In this document: one piece after another, positions 1-8,332 of the stretch
How positions within the stretch are numbered: position 1 is the first letter of the stretch
How the letters are laid out: every line of letters begins with the position of its first letter
Translations under genes and position numbers: made by a program
NCBI RefSeq assembly: GCF_007830545.1
Contig: NZ_VLLF01000003.1
Location: 1 to 64,000, forward strand
Length of the DNA stretch: 64,000 nt
Source of the DNA: Roseibium hamelinense
GTDB lineage: Bacteria > Pseudomonadota > Alphaproteobacteria > Rhizobiales > Stappiaceae
Direction of reading: 5' to 3'
The notes under the pieces: generated by a model
What the model was told of the DNA's origin: nothing
The model's database searches: none
What the model saw: only the letters and a program-made list of their open reading frames with translations

Positions 1-23
1 CCTGACAGGTTTTGGCTGACATC

Positions 24-57
24 AAAAAGCCGTCCCCGGGGCATGGGGACGGCTTTT
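24..57. terminator. Bidirectional intrinsic terminator
   Basis: A perfect 13-bp inverted repeat (25-37 with 45-57) encloses a 7-base loop and is flanked by A-run and T-run, so it can terminate transcription in both directions. It lies just downstream of the minus-strand hcp gene and also closes whatever plus-strand gene ends before the window. Confidence 0.85.
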
Positions 58-105
58 CTGCCGGAGGTCTTAAGGGCGGGCCCCCGGCAGAAGGGGGAGA
101 TCCGG

Positions 106-621
106 TTATGATGTAACCGGAGCGCGCCAGTCGTCGGAACCGGATGTGCCGGCTTTTTCGTGGGTCCACTCGGCTTTGCGGTAGCTGAAGAACCACTGGT
201 CGAGATCGCCGCGGGAAGCGTTTTTGTCGTCGTTGACGTCCGGCAGCAGGTGCTTGCCTTCAACCAGAACCGCGTCGGTGTACTTGACGGTGAAGTAGTG
301 CTCCTGCTGGCCTGCGGTCGAGGTGCGCCAGAAAGCGACTTCGATTTCCAGGTTTTCGCCGGTTGCCAGAGCCTGCCACAGCAGCGGGGAAGCCTTGTCG
401 AGCGGCTTGATGAAAGAGCTCGGCTGGTGGCGGCGCGTGCCGATGGCGGTGCCGGAGTTCGGGTCACGCGGGACGATTGCGTTCATTTCAAAGTTGTAGA
501 CCAGGCACTCGTCTTCATGGCCTTCCTGCCAGGAGTTGCCGATGCTGTCCGCGGTTGTTGCGTCCTTGCTGATGTCGCCCTGTGTTGCGCCTGAGATTTT
601 AGCGTATGCAACATTTGCCAT
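106..621 (-). CDS. hcp: Hcp family type VI secretion system tube protein (orphan)
   Basis: 171-residue Hcp-family protein. Hcp hexamers stack into the inner tube of the type VI secretion system and act as carrier or chaperone for effectors. The start MANVAYAKISG and the block GHEDECLVYNFEM are typical of Hcp1-type proteins, followed by DKASPLLWQAL and a C-terminal TVKYTDAVL strand; the length matches the family. The reading frame extends upstream, but ATG at 621 is chosen because GAGGAG sits 8 bases before it. No other type VI component is visible nearby, so this is an orphan or satellite hcp. It is monocistronic, with a terminator 50 bp downstream and a sigma-54-type promoter about 100 bp upstream. 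The neighbouring 1426 and 5600 genes are candidate cargo (inference). Confidence 0.93.
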   Translation of the reverse strand: MANVAYAKISGATQGDISKDATTADSIGNSWQEGHEDECLVYNFEMNAIVPRDPNSGTAIGTRRHQPSSFIKPLDKASPLLWQALATGENLEIEVAFWRTSTAGQQEHYFTVKYTDAVLVEGKHLLPDVNDDKNASRGDLDQWFFSYRKAEWTHEKAGTSGSDDWRAPVTS

Positions 622-720
622 TTTGCAGTCTCCTCTAAGATGTGTCGAGCGGTCTGCGCTCTGATGTCCGTCGTCTTCAGGTTTGAATTCCGTCAGCGGC
701 GTTGCTGATGCCACCTACTT

Positions 721-736
721 TGCACGGGGCGTGCCA
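721..736 (-). promoter_or_regulatory. Putative sigma-54 (-24/-12) promoter of hcp
   Basis: Read on the minus strand the sequence is TGGCAC-N5-GTGCA. The -24 element (731-736) matches the RpoN consensus exactly and the -12 element (721-725) differs from TTGCA by one base. It sits 100 bp upstream of the hcp start codon. Sigma-54 control of hcp is well known in other type VI systems. Confidence 0.6.
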
Positions 737-811
737 GTTTTGGCATTGGTGATAAAAGACGCATGAAAACAATGGGATAGCCATCGTTCGAAGGGGGTGC
801 GTCAGCAAGGC

Positions 812-865
812 GCTGTGCAGAAACCTGCACAGTGCGCTGAAAGCCGCGCAAAACCCTGCGCAGTG
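812..865. promoter_or_regulatory. Paired 23-bp repeats, candidate enhancer-binding sites for hcp
   Basis: Two 23-bp elements, 812-834 and 843-865, share 18 of 23 positions and are offset by 31 bp (about three helical turns). The first contains an exact inverted repeat, CTGTGCAG-N4-CTGCACAG. They lie roughly 100 and 130 bp upstream of the -12 element, the usual place for sites bound by sigma-54 activators such as VasH-type proteins. Function is inferred. Confidence 0.5.
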
Positions 866-1425
866 GCCGTGTGACAGGGATCACAGTTTGACGAAACCGG
901 TGCCCGGCCGGGAGCTGCGCAGGCCCGTCAGGGGCCGTCAGACCCCGGAGATCTCCCGTGTGCAGGCGCTTCACGCGGCGGATTTCGGATCCTTCCACCG
1001 GTTACGCGCAGCTTTTTGGCGGTTTGTTTCACGGTGGCTCCCCTCTCGGAGGCGGGCCTTCGCGGCAGCAAGGCCGAAGAGGGGGCGGTTGACTGGGAAG
1101 ATGCTCAAAAGGGACGGGATGAACGCGCTCTTTTGCTTTCGCGGCTGCTGGCGCTGATTGATGAAAGACCGGGAAATACATCCGAAAGCGCACCTGGAAG
1201 AGTAACCCGAGCCTGCACCGGCGTACTCATACACTGGTCAGCATAATGATTGTCGGGCAATAGACTTGTGAAACGGACGCCAAGAGCAATTTTTCGAATA
1301 AATACTACACCCTCTGCAATGCAGGTATTGCGGCTCATAACTGAAATATATTCAGATATAACTCATTTCCGCGCCGAAACCTTGGTTTAATCACTCACTA
1401 GCAGACAGTCTATAGGAGTGAATAG

Positions 1426-3507
1426 ATGGCATTTCAAAAACTAGGATCAACTCAAAACAACACTGCAAATAGGCCCGAGCCACAGATCGGGCAGCCAACC
1501 GTTTCCATTAGTGATATCAGTGCGGTTGCGGTGAACCGCAACCGCCGTTTGGTTCCGCCGCCGCCGCCGCGGCATTCTCCGCCGAGCGCTGCGGACATGC
1601 AGGCTAAGAAGGATGTTCATGCGAATACCGCTAAGGTCGAGTCAAAACTCAACCATTTTAGCAAGCCCGGAAACCAACCACAGATCGTAAGAGGCCGTTT
1701 TGGCAAGGACGATATGATCCTTGCAAGAACGGCAATGCAAGCCCTCGACGGGGTATTTGGCGACAGACTCCTAACAAACGGCAAATATGATGAGCGGAAA
1801 GTTGAATTGGCCGCAAATCTGATGTTTGGGAAACATGTTCTGACTGACAAAAAACAGATGAACCCTATGTCCTTTGCAACCGTATTATCGAAAACAGTTG
1901 CAAACAATAAGCCTCTCGACAAACCAGGTTTGGTCTCTCCCAAACACTTGAACTCATTCATCGATGCGCGGAGCGCAAATCAGCAGTTTTTCAAGCATGA
2001 CAAAAACATGAAAGAGGCTTTCGGTCTTTTTCAGGGCATCGCAACAAATGACCGGCCCAAGATTATCGACCAAATGGACCGAAAGACAATCAATCTGTCC
2101 AAAATGCAGAAAGCGTCACTCAAGGACGGCGGCATGATGGCCGACAAAAATGCAGGAAAACTCGGGAGGAGCAAATGGGCCCTGACACCAAAGTACGTCA
2201 AAACTCAATTGGAAAAAATGAATAGTGACAGTCCAAACGCGTACTTTAAAAAGTCATTTTCATCCCATGACAATAACGGCGGATTCATATCGAAGACAAC
2301 GGTCTCGATGAAGACACCTAGTTCATTTAGAACCGCGCCTTCAATCGCGAACAAAGTCTCCAAGCAAGCGCTCAATAATTATGACTCCAAACTGGGAGAC
2401 CAGGTAAAGTCAATGCCTGTGAACTATCAAGCGATTGAGGTGAAGACGACAGTTGGGCAGAATCCGCCTAAGACCGTTGTTTACAATAACTATGGCGCGA
2501 ATTTCAAAGGCAAGGATCCGCAATCAAGCGACGCGAAATGTGACAAAATCCTGGGTGAGTTGTTCCCGGTCCAGCCGCGCTCGAATATCCCGGTTTTGCT
2601 TGAGTCCAAGTCTATGGACGAGGATCAGTTCAACGATAGTCTTGGAAGCAATTCCAATGCGCCGAAAAAGCCGACAAAGAAACTCATCGATCTGCGCATC
2701 CTGATGCCTGCAAAAAGTGATGAAGTGGAGATGTACGGTGAACACTGCCAGAATATGGACAAAGCGGCGAAAAAGCGCGGCGATGTTAAGTTTCTGGGGG
2801 TGCATGGCATGGGTCATGGCACCAGTGTCGAGCATGCAGCTCAAAAGATCACAAAAAGTCTCGGCATCAGCAAGAAAACTCTGACTAGCAATGATCAGCT
2901 GACTGAAGTTCGCAAAGAAATGGACGAGAGCTTCAACACTATGCCGAGCAAAATCCGGGAAAAATACCAGCCTGTGTATGACGCATGGAAAGAGCTTTCG
3001 AAAGGCCTTGGAAACAAGAAGAACGTCATCCCGTTTGCAACCATGACTGCCATTTTGTCCGACGCTATCTCTGATCACTCGAAATCCGGGCACGAACTAA
3101 AATTTGCCTTTGGTTGCAAATCGGCAAAGGATCGGACAACTGCGGTTCTTCAAGGTGTCATGATGCTGCGCCCCGTCATTGAAGCCCGGCTTGAGCAAAA
3201 TGGCTCTGCGGCTGTCGACGAATATGGAAACAATGTTAATGATCAAAGCAAAAAAGGCGGTGTAAACCCAAACTGCGTTTCTGAACTGTTTGATAAAAAC
3301 GGCAAGGTGATTTTGAACAATATGTCACCTGACGAAGTCCAAGTCATGAAAGACAATTTCGACCTGACTTACCTTCAGATGGCGAATAAGAGAAACACAG
3401 GCATTGCTACAAACAACGCAGACTATAATCTGTATACTACCTTCGAAAAGGTTCCGTTTGTTGCTAAAACCCTCCAGGAAGCATACACGACCGGAACGGG
3501 CGGCTAA
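1426..3507 (+). CDS. Putative CX5R phosphatase-like effector (paralogue A)
   Basis: 693-residue protein I cannot assign to a named family. Near the C-terminus, FGCKSAKDRTTAVLQG has the CX5R phosphatase P-loop (Cys564, Arg570), close to the CKSGKDRTG loop of the SopB/IpgD inositol-phosphate phosphatases; a later block, KRNTGIATNN, is kept in the paralogue. Residues 44-48 are a proline run in an otherwise disordered-looking N-terminus, and there is no Sec signal. Start ATG has TAGGAG 7 bases upstream. The gene is visibly AT-richer than the surrounding genes, suggesting transfer. Its paralogue faces it (stop codons about 120 bp apart), sharing IDLR-L, GDRL, LPVNY, GANFxGKD, HVIPFAT-like and C-terminal blocks. 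A secreted, host-directed lipid or inositol phosphatase is an inference; activity is unproven. Confidence 0.6.
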   Translation: MAFQKLGSTQNNTANRPEPQIGQPTVSISDISAVAVNRNRRLVPPPPPRHSPPSAADMQAKKDVHANTAKVESKLNHFSKPGNQPQIVRGRFGKDDMILARTAMQALDGVFGDRLLTNGKYDERKVELAANLMFGKHVLTDKKQMNPMSFATVLSKTVANNKPLDKPGLVSPKHLNSFIDARSANQQFFKHDKNMKEAFGLFQGIATNDRPKIIDQMDRKTINLSKMQKASLKDGGMMADKNAGKLGRSKWALTPKYVKTQLEKMNSDSPNAYFKKSFSSHDNNGGFISKTTVSMKTPSSFRTAPSIANKVSKQALNNYDSKLGDQVKSMPVNYQAIEVKTTVGQNPPKTVVYNNYGANFKGKDPQSSDAKCDKILGELFPVQPRSNIPVLLESKSMDEDQFNDSLGSNSNAPKKPTKKLIDLRILMPAKSDEVEMYGEHCQNMDKAAKKRGDVKFLGVHGMGHGTSVEHAAQKITKSLGISKKTLTSNDQLTEVRKEMDESFNTMPSKIREKYQPVYDAWKELSKGLGNKKNVIPFATMTAILSDAISDHSKSGHELKFAFGCKSAKDRTTAVLQGVMMLRPVIEARLEQNGSAAVDEYGNNVNDQSKKGGVNPNCVSELFDKNGKVILNNMSPDEVQVMKDNFDLTYLQMANKRNTGIATNNADYNLYTTFEKVPFVAKTLQEAYTTGTGG

Positions 3508-3540
3508 GCGTCTCGGCATTTCTTTATCGTGATTGTTGTT

Positions 3541-3566
3541 GGGCCGCGGTTTCCGCGGCCCTTTTT
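3541..3566 (+). terminator. Intrinsic terminator of paralogue A
   Basis: A 9-bp GC stem (3541-3549 with 3553-3561), 3-base loop, then five T and a second T-rich stretch. It lies 34 bp after the stop codon at 3507. Confidence 0.85.
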
Positions 3567-3629
3567 GCTTTTGTCGCCGGCCGGTCACACCGGATCCGCC
3601 AAGGGCATCCGGCGTGACAGCCGGTCCAA

Positions 3630-5600
3630 TCAGCTGCCGGCTTTTGCCGTGTAGGGGTTGGACTGGTGAACCAAGGGCACGTTCTTGAAGGTGGAATCCT
3701 TCAACAGACAGGCGTTGATGTTGGTCGGTACGCCCACATTCCGGTCATTAGCGCCCTGCAGAAGCTCAAGATCGAAATTCTCGTCCAGCAATCTGCGCTC
3801 GAACGGGCTCAGGTTGCTGGCTGTGAAAAAGCCGTTGCGGTCAAACAGGCCGCTAAGCGGGTCCCGCGGGCCACCACCATCGGGATCTGGTGTGGTCAGC
3901 CGGTGCTGGATGATCGGCTCCAGCAGCATCATGCCCTGAAGCACGGATGTGGTGCGGTCCTTGGCCGACTTGCAGCCCAGGGCGAATTTGATGTCGACTG
4001 CGCCGTCCGTCTCCTGACGGATTACGTCTGTCAGTATCTTGGTATAGGTCGCAAATGGGATCACATGCCGTTCGTGGCCCAGCTCGCCGGCCAGCTCCTG
4101 CCATTTATTGAAAATCGGCAGGTAGTCGTCGGGAATCTTGTCCTCATGTTCGATCAGCTTGTTCTTCAGGGCCTCGATTTGTGGCTGCGGCGTGAGCTGC
4201 CAGGTGCCGAACCAGCTGCGCGGGTTGACGCGAGCCTTGTGGCTGTGCCCCTCGCCATGGATGCCGAGATAGGTGATCCCCCGTTCCGCGGCCGCTTGCC
4301 TCATGGCCGTTGTGTGCTCGGTGTAGATCGTTTCTTCGCTCCTGTGCGCCGAAAACAGCACCCGCAGGTCAATCAACACTTTTTCTGCTTCGGCCCGGTT
4401 GCACGCAGGCTCTTCGCTTTTTTGCTCCAGCACCGGACGGGCGCCGCGTGCCAACGGTTGCTCGGGGAACATCCGGTCGAGAATGGCCTTGCATTTTTCT
4501 GGCGGAACACTGGCGTCCTTGCCCGAGAAATTGCTGCCGAACGCAAAGACTGTCGAGGCCTTGCTGGCCTGCTCAGCGTTGCACCTGCGTGTAATGCCGA
4601 CTTCGAAATAGTTCACGGGCAGGTTTTTGAGGGGCGCCGACCCCCCCAGTTTGCCGGAGGCAACCTTGTTGATGAGGGAGGCGGCGGTCATGATCGGTGA
4701 GGAAAGGGACACGTGTGTGTGTTGGCTCTGTCCGTTTGCACCGGCCGTTTCGATCCGGTTTGCGTAGAATTCGCCAGCAGGCTGGTTGAACCGCCCCTGC
4801 TCAAAGTCCTGCTCTGGCAAGGAGAGGGCGTGACCCAAGGTCCTGGGAGGCGGGTTCATCACTCCAAACTGGTGATCGACTGCCTGTTTGGATTTGGCGG
4901 GCAGGTGTGGAGTGATCGCAGTGAAGTGGTCGGTCTTGAAGATGAGGCTCCGGCAGGACGGCGGCATCTTTCGCCAGGTGCTGCTGTCCTGTTCCTTGGC
5001 ATCAAACAGGTCCATCATCCGGGTCAGGTGATCGTGCCGCTGGAAGTAATGCTGGTCGATCCCCGTGTTGTTGACGAGCGGGGTTATGTCGCGAACGGGC
5101 GGGAGGGTCTTGTTCAGCCGGCCATTTTCCATTTGACCCCTTGGCTGAAACGCGCGCGCCGATACCGACTTGGACAGGGCGGTCGCAAGATCGACCGGGG
5201 ACCGGCCGCTGCCATAGCGGATTTTGCCGAACACCAGCCGTGCGGCGATGCGCAGCTTGCCCTTGTCCAGCCGTCCCCGGTCATCGCACAGGCGGTCGCC
5301 GAAAATGTCCTGCAGGGTATTCAGGGCGTCGTTTGCGGCCTTCTCCTGAAGCCGTCCGGTCCGGCGCAGATAGGCACCGTCGCTGTAAAGAACGGTGCGG
5401 ACCTGCTGGAGCTTTTGCATTTTTTCCGCTTGGATGGCAGCAGAGCTCGAAACGGGGGGGCGGCCGCTGAAACGGCCATTCGGCCGTTCGGCGTAAGGTT
5501 TTGTTCCGAAAGTTCTAGAGTTCTTAAATTCTCCTGCCTTTCTGTCGTCAGAACTTACTGAACTGCGAAGACTTCCGGAAACATTCCAAATCATAGACAT
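3630..5600 (-). CDS. Putative CX5R phosphatase-like effector (paralogue B)
   Basis: 656-residue paralogue of the 1426 gene, on the opposite strand. It has the same P-loop, LGCKSAKDRTTSVLQGMM (Cys543, Arg549), and the same order of conserved blocks: FGDRL, LPVNYFEVGI, GSNFSGKD, VLIDLRVLF, YLGIHGEGH, HVIPFATYTKILTD, and a C-terminal NxxNVGVPTN. The frame extends upstream to a TTG at 5675, but ATG at 5600 has GGAG 8 bases before it and is chosen. GC content is close to the genome norm, unlike paralogue A. No signal peptide. SopB/IpgD-like inositol phosphatase activity is inferred from the loop only; Legionella CX5R phosphoinositide phosphatases or a protein-tyrosine phosphatase are alternatives. 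Confidence 0.6.
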   Translation of the reverse strand: MSMIWNVSGSLRSSVSSDDRKAGEFKNSRTFGTKPYAERPNGRFSGRPPVSSSAAIQAEKMQKLQQVRTVLYSDGAYLRRTGRLQEKAANDALNTLQDIFGDRLCDDRGRLDKGKLRIAARLVFGKIRYGSGRSPVDLATALSKSVSARAFQPRGQMENGRLNKTLPPVRDITPLVNNTGIDQHYFQRHDHLTRMMDLFDAKEQDSSTWRKMPPSCRSLIFKTDHFTAITPHLPAKSKQAVDHQFGVMNPPPRTLGHALSLPEQDFEQGRFNQPAGEFYANRIETAGANGQSQHTHVSLSSPIMTAASLINKVASGKLGGSAPLKNLPVNYFEVGITRRCNAEQASKASTVFAFGSNFSGKDASVPPEKCKAILDRMFPEQPLARGARPVLEQKSEEPACNRAEAEKVLIDLRVLFSAHRSEETIYTEHTTAMRQAAAERGITYLGIHGEGHSHKARVNPRSWFGTWQLTPQPQIEALKNKLIEHEDKIPDDYLPIFNKWQELAGELGHERHVIPFATYTKILTDVIRQETDGAVDIKFALGCKSAKDRTTSVLQGMMLLEPIIQHRLTTPDPDGGGPRDPLSGLFDRNGFFTASNLSPFERRLLDENFDLELLQGANDRNVGVPTNINACLLKDSTFKNVPLVHQSNPYTAKAGS

Positions 5601-5849
5601 AAGACATACTCCGTGGCTAGACATAGCCCGCGCCCCAGCCAAGTATTGGATGAAGAATGTCAGGTCATTTTTCAATTTATGAGGCTATAAAGGATAAGCG
5701 GATACTGGTTTTTTCCGTTCTGTGGCGCACGCCGAAACGGCCCGAACGCGCCATTCCAGTGTGAAGCGGGCACGTTGTGCGGGTAGAAAAAATTTTTGCC
5801 ATCCGGTCAAAAATGAAACGGAATCATCCCTGTTCAGGTTCACCTGCGT

Positions 5850-7385
5850 CTAGTCCGGGGAGGTGCCGGCGTCCGGCGCAGCCGCCTTCACAGCTTCGCG
5901 GCGCTCGGCTTCCTTGGCAAAGGCGACGTAATACTTGTAGATGTTTCCGACATAGCGCACCGGTTCGCGGCTGATGCGCCGGGCGACGGTCCATTCCACA
6001 TTGCCGAACCATTTGTCCGGGTCGTAGCCGCTTTTTGCGGCCTCCTTGCGCAGCCGGTCGAACCGGCTGGGCCCGGCATTATAGGCGGCAAGCGCAAAGA
6101 AGGTCTGGTTGGCCGGGTCGGACTTCAGGTCGTCAAAATAGGTGTCGGCGAGATACCGCAGATATTTGACGCCGGCCTCGACGTTTTTGTCCGGGTCGCT
6201 CTCCACGCCCTTGATGCCGATGGGCTGACCGGCTGCGGTGGACGGTTTGATCTGCATCAGCCCGACCGCGCCGGCGCTGCTGCGCGCGTCGATCTTGTAC
6301 TGGCTTTCCTGATAGGCTTGAGCGGCCACCAGCAGCCAGTCGATGTCGTATTTGAGGCCGTATTTTTGAAACAGCCCGCTGAGCTTGTCGTATTGCGCCT
6401 GGCGGTCGCCACTTTCAAGTTTTTTCAGATAGTCCGCATCGGTCAGGTAGCGCTTCAAGATGATGTTGCCGAGCAGTGTGCCCTTTTCGACCGTCTTGGC
6501 AAAAGCGCTGACCTCCTTCAAAAGGTCCGGAGCGTCCTTGCGCACCGCAAACGCGATCTGGCCGTCCGTGCGGATCGGGGCGTCTTCATGCATTTTGAGC
6601 CCGTCAAGGATCTGCATCCAGAAAGCGCCCTTGTGCTGGTCGACGATAATGGTGCCGAGCGCACCGGCCTGGACCATGTCCATAAGGTCCTCGTCCTGCA
6701 GCACTTCACCGACATCGATGATGTTGACCGGAGCCTTGCCGTCCGCCTCCAGTTTTTCATTCAGCGCCAAAAGGCTGTCATAATAGGAAGACGATGGCCG
6801 CACATGAACGTCCATGCCCGACAGGGCGGCGGCAGAGGCAATGTCCTGCGCATCCGCGGCGGTCATCGGAACTTCCTTGACGTTGTTGTAAATCGGCACC
6901 GAAAACGCAACCAGGTCCTGGCGTTCCGGCGTGATCGTCAGATTGCCGAGCGCCATGTCGCCGCGGCCCTCGGCCAGGTCGGTAAACAGGTTCTCGCGCG
7001 GTGTGGGGATCATCACCAGCTGGTCGTCCAGCGCCTTTTTGCCGTGGTGCTTGTCCAGATGCTTGGCGAACGCGTCCATCATGTCGACCGTCGTGCCCCG
7101 CTGGACACCATTGTCGATGAAATAAAACGTCTTGGAAAACGGCACGAGAACCCTCAGGTAACCGCGCTCCAGGATGGCATCGAGATCGCCGTTGAACGGC
7201 TCGCGCAGTTTGTCTTCCAGGGCGTCTGCCAGGCCGGTCTTTATGGCAAGGGCCGAGCCGGCCGAAACGATCGAAACCGCTGCAAAGGTTACGACAGCAA
7301 AGCCGAGCAATCGGGCTGCAGACGCCAGCTGCGTGAGTGCCGCCGCGCTTTGGCGGGCCTTGGAAAATTTCGGAGCGCTGGGCAT
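5850..7385 (-). CDS. MltF-like membrane-bound lytic murein transglycosylase
   Basis: 511-residue protein. A hydrophobic segment near residues 25-47 is a signal anchor. It is followed by a periplasmic solute-binding (SBP_bac_3-like) domain (LRVLVPFSKTFYFIDNG ... GRGDMALGNLTITPERQ) and a C-terminal SLT domain with catalytic Glu in AAQAYQESQY, then GAVGLMQIKPSTA and ALAAYNAGP. This domain order is that of MltF, which cleaves peptidoglycan glycan strands to 1,6-anhydro products. ATG at 7385 has GGGGGGAG upstream and replaces the longer GTG-initiated frame at 7433. It is the last gene of the minus-strand series 9169-5850 and is probably transcribed alone or with the DUF3833 gene. Confidence 0.88.
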   Translation of the reverse strand: MPSAPKFSKARQSAAALTQLASAARLLGFAVVTFAAVSIVSAGSALAIKTGLADALEDKLREPFNGDLDAILERGYLRVLVPFSKTFYFIDNGVQRGTTVDMMDAFAKHLDKHHGKKALDDQLVMIPTPRENLFTDLAEGRGDMALGNLTITPERQDLVAFSVPIYNNVKEVPMTAADAQDIASAAALSGMDVHVRPSSSYYDSLLALNEKLEADGKAPVNIIDVGEVLQDEDLMDMVQAGALGTIIVDQHKGAFWMQILDGLKMHEDAPIRTDGQIAFAVRKDAPDLLKEVSAFAKTVEKGTLLGNIILKRYLTDADYLKKLESGDRQAQYDKLSGLFQKYGLKYDIDWLLVAAQAYQESQYKIDARSSAGAVGLMQIKPSTAAGQPIGIKGVESDPDKNVEAGVKYLRYLADTYFDDLKSDPANQTFFALAAYNAGPSRFDRLRKEAAKSGYDPDKWFGNVEWTVARRISREPVRYVGNIYKYYVAFAKEAERREAVKAAAPDAGTSPD

Positions 7386-7543
7386 CGTCTCTCCCCCCAG
7401 GAGCGGTGCGGGCCGGGAATGCGGCCCTGCCACCTGACCATTAGGAAAACAAACCAGCCTTGCATGACGCTTTCAAGGCGCCAGCGCGCACACGGGTGCA
7501 TTTGTGATCGCCGGTGGTGTCCGCCGCGCCGGGTTTGCCCGTC

Positions 7544-8083
7544 CTAGCGCGTGAAGGTCAGGTCGACCGTTCCGACCGGAAAACCGCCTTTCACCACCTT
7601 TGCGGTGTTTTTCACCGTGCGCCGGTCGATCTGGGTCAAGGTGTCGTTGAAACGCAAGAGGATTGAGCCGTTTTCCAGCGGTACTTCCGCAACATAGGAG
7701 AACTTGAGCGAGCCATCGTCCATGGTGCGCACGATCGCCGGACCGAGCACGTCGGCGCGCTGGCCGATATAGCGGTCTTCGGCGACCTTCTGGAAAAACC
7801 AGGTCTTGGTGTCGCGTTCGCCGTCATCATAAACAAAGTCTTCGCGCAGCCGGAGCGTGAAGGTCTTCGGGTTCCAGGTGCCGGTCAGATAGACCGTGAA
7901 GGGCCGGTTGACGCCGGCGATTTTGCTTTCAAACACACCCTTTCCGACGGTCTTTCCCTTAAAAAACTCTTCGAGCACCAACGCCTTGGCAACGGCGGTA
8001 GACGGCAGGGCGAAGGTTGCCGCGGCAACGCCGGCGAAAAAGGCGAGGGACAGGGCGGGACGGCAAAGGTGGGAGAACTTCAT
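7544..8083 (-). CDS. DUF3833 family exported protein
   Basis: 179-residue protein with an N-terminal signal peptide (hydrophobic ALSLAFFAGVAAATFAL, then TAVA). The mature part, with EEFFxGxTxGxGxF, LREDFxYDDGERDTKTW and a C-terminal VGTVDLTFTR, matches the DUF3833 family, of unknown function and often envelope-associated. ATG at 8083 has GAGAGG 8 bases upstream; the longer frame to 8275 has no family resemblance. No lipobox cysteine is visible at the cleavage region. It lies 158 bp upstream of the MltF-like gene on the same strand. Confidence 0.8.
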   Translation of the reverse strand: MKFSHLCRPALSLAFFAGVAAATFALPSTAVAKALVLEEFFKGKTVGKGVFESKIAGVNRPFTVYLTGTWNPKTFTLRLREDFVYDDGERDTKTWFFQKVAEDRYIGQRADVLGPAIVRTMDDGSLKFSYVAEVPLENGSILLRFNDTLTQIDRRTVKNTAKVVKGGFPVGTVDLTFTR

Positions 8084-8250
8084 GACGGCAAACCTCTCAA
8101 TTCCGTTCAAGTCGGCTTGCTGGCTTACGCTCCGGCGCTCAAGGCGGATTTGAAACATGGGATGAAACGGCCAAACCGGCCCACTGTCGGATGGCCTGCC
8201 CATTGGCGCAGTTCGCTGGGCGGGGAGGGGAACAAGCACCGTCTCCGGCT

Positions 8251-8273
8251 GCCCCGGCAGATCATGCCGGGGC
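8251..8273. other. Strong GC hairpin between two minus-strand genes
   Basis: A 9-bp perfect stem (8251-8259 with 8265-8273) with a 5-base loop lies after the stop of the 9169-8333 gene. It lacks a T-tract on either strand, so it may be a transcript-stabilising or Rho-associated hairpin instead of a classic terminator. Confidence 0.45.
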
Positions 8274-8297
8274 ACCTTGGATGGCGTTGCTGCATCG

Positions 8298-8318
8298 GGT
8301 TTTCACCAGGTGAAAACC
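8298..8318. other. 21-bp palindrome next to stop codon
   Basis: A perfect 10-bp inverted repeat, GGTTTTCACC and GGTGAAAACC, around one central base, about 15 bp past the stop of the gene ending at 8333. It could be an operator or a short hairpin; no protein is known to me to bind it. Confidence 0.4.
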
Positions 8319-8332
8319 GGCGGTTCCGTAAA

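Larger units (their letters stand above)
622..1425. other. Intergenic region between divergent hcp and phosphatase-like gene
   Basis: About 800 bp without a convincing gene. The hcp-proximal half is GC-rich and holds the sigma-54-type promoter and paired repeats. The half next to 1426 becomes AT-rich (from about 1240), consistent with the base composition of the gene it precedes. Small ORFs here lack ribosome binding sites and family resemblance. Confidence 0.6.

Noticed and set aside
160-594. Plus-strand frame opposite hcp
   Set aside because: Antisense shadow of a well-supported Hcp gene; no ribosome site or family match.
693-1338. Several small frames on both strands between hcp and 1426
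   Set aside because: Overlapping, Arg-rich high-GC frames without ribosome sites; the region is better explained as regulatory.
3666-5561. Long plus-strand frames opposite paralogue B
   Set aside because: Antisense to a protein whose conserved blocks match paralogue A.
6318-7547. 409-codon plus-strand frame
   Set aside because: Antisense to the MltF-like gene with intact SLT motifs.
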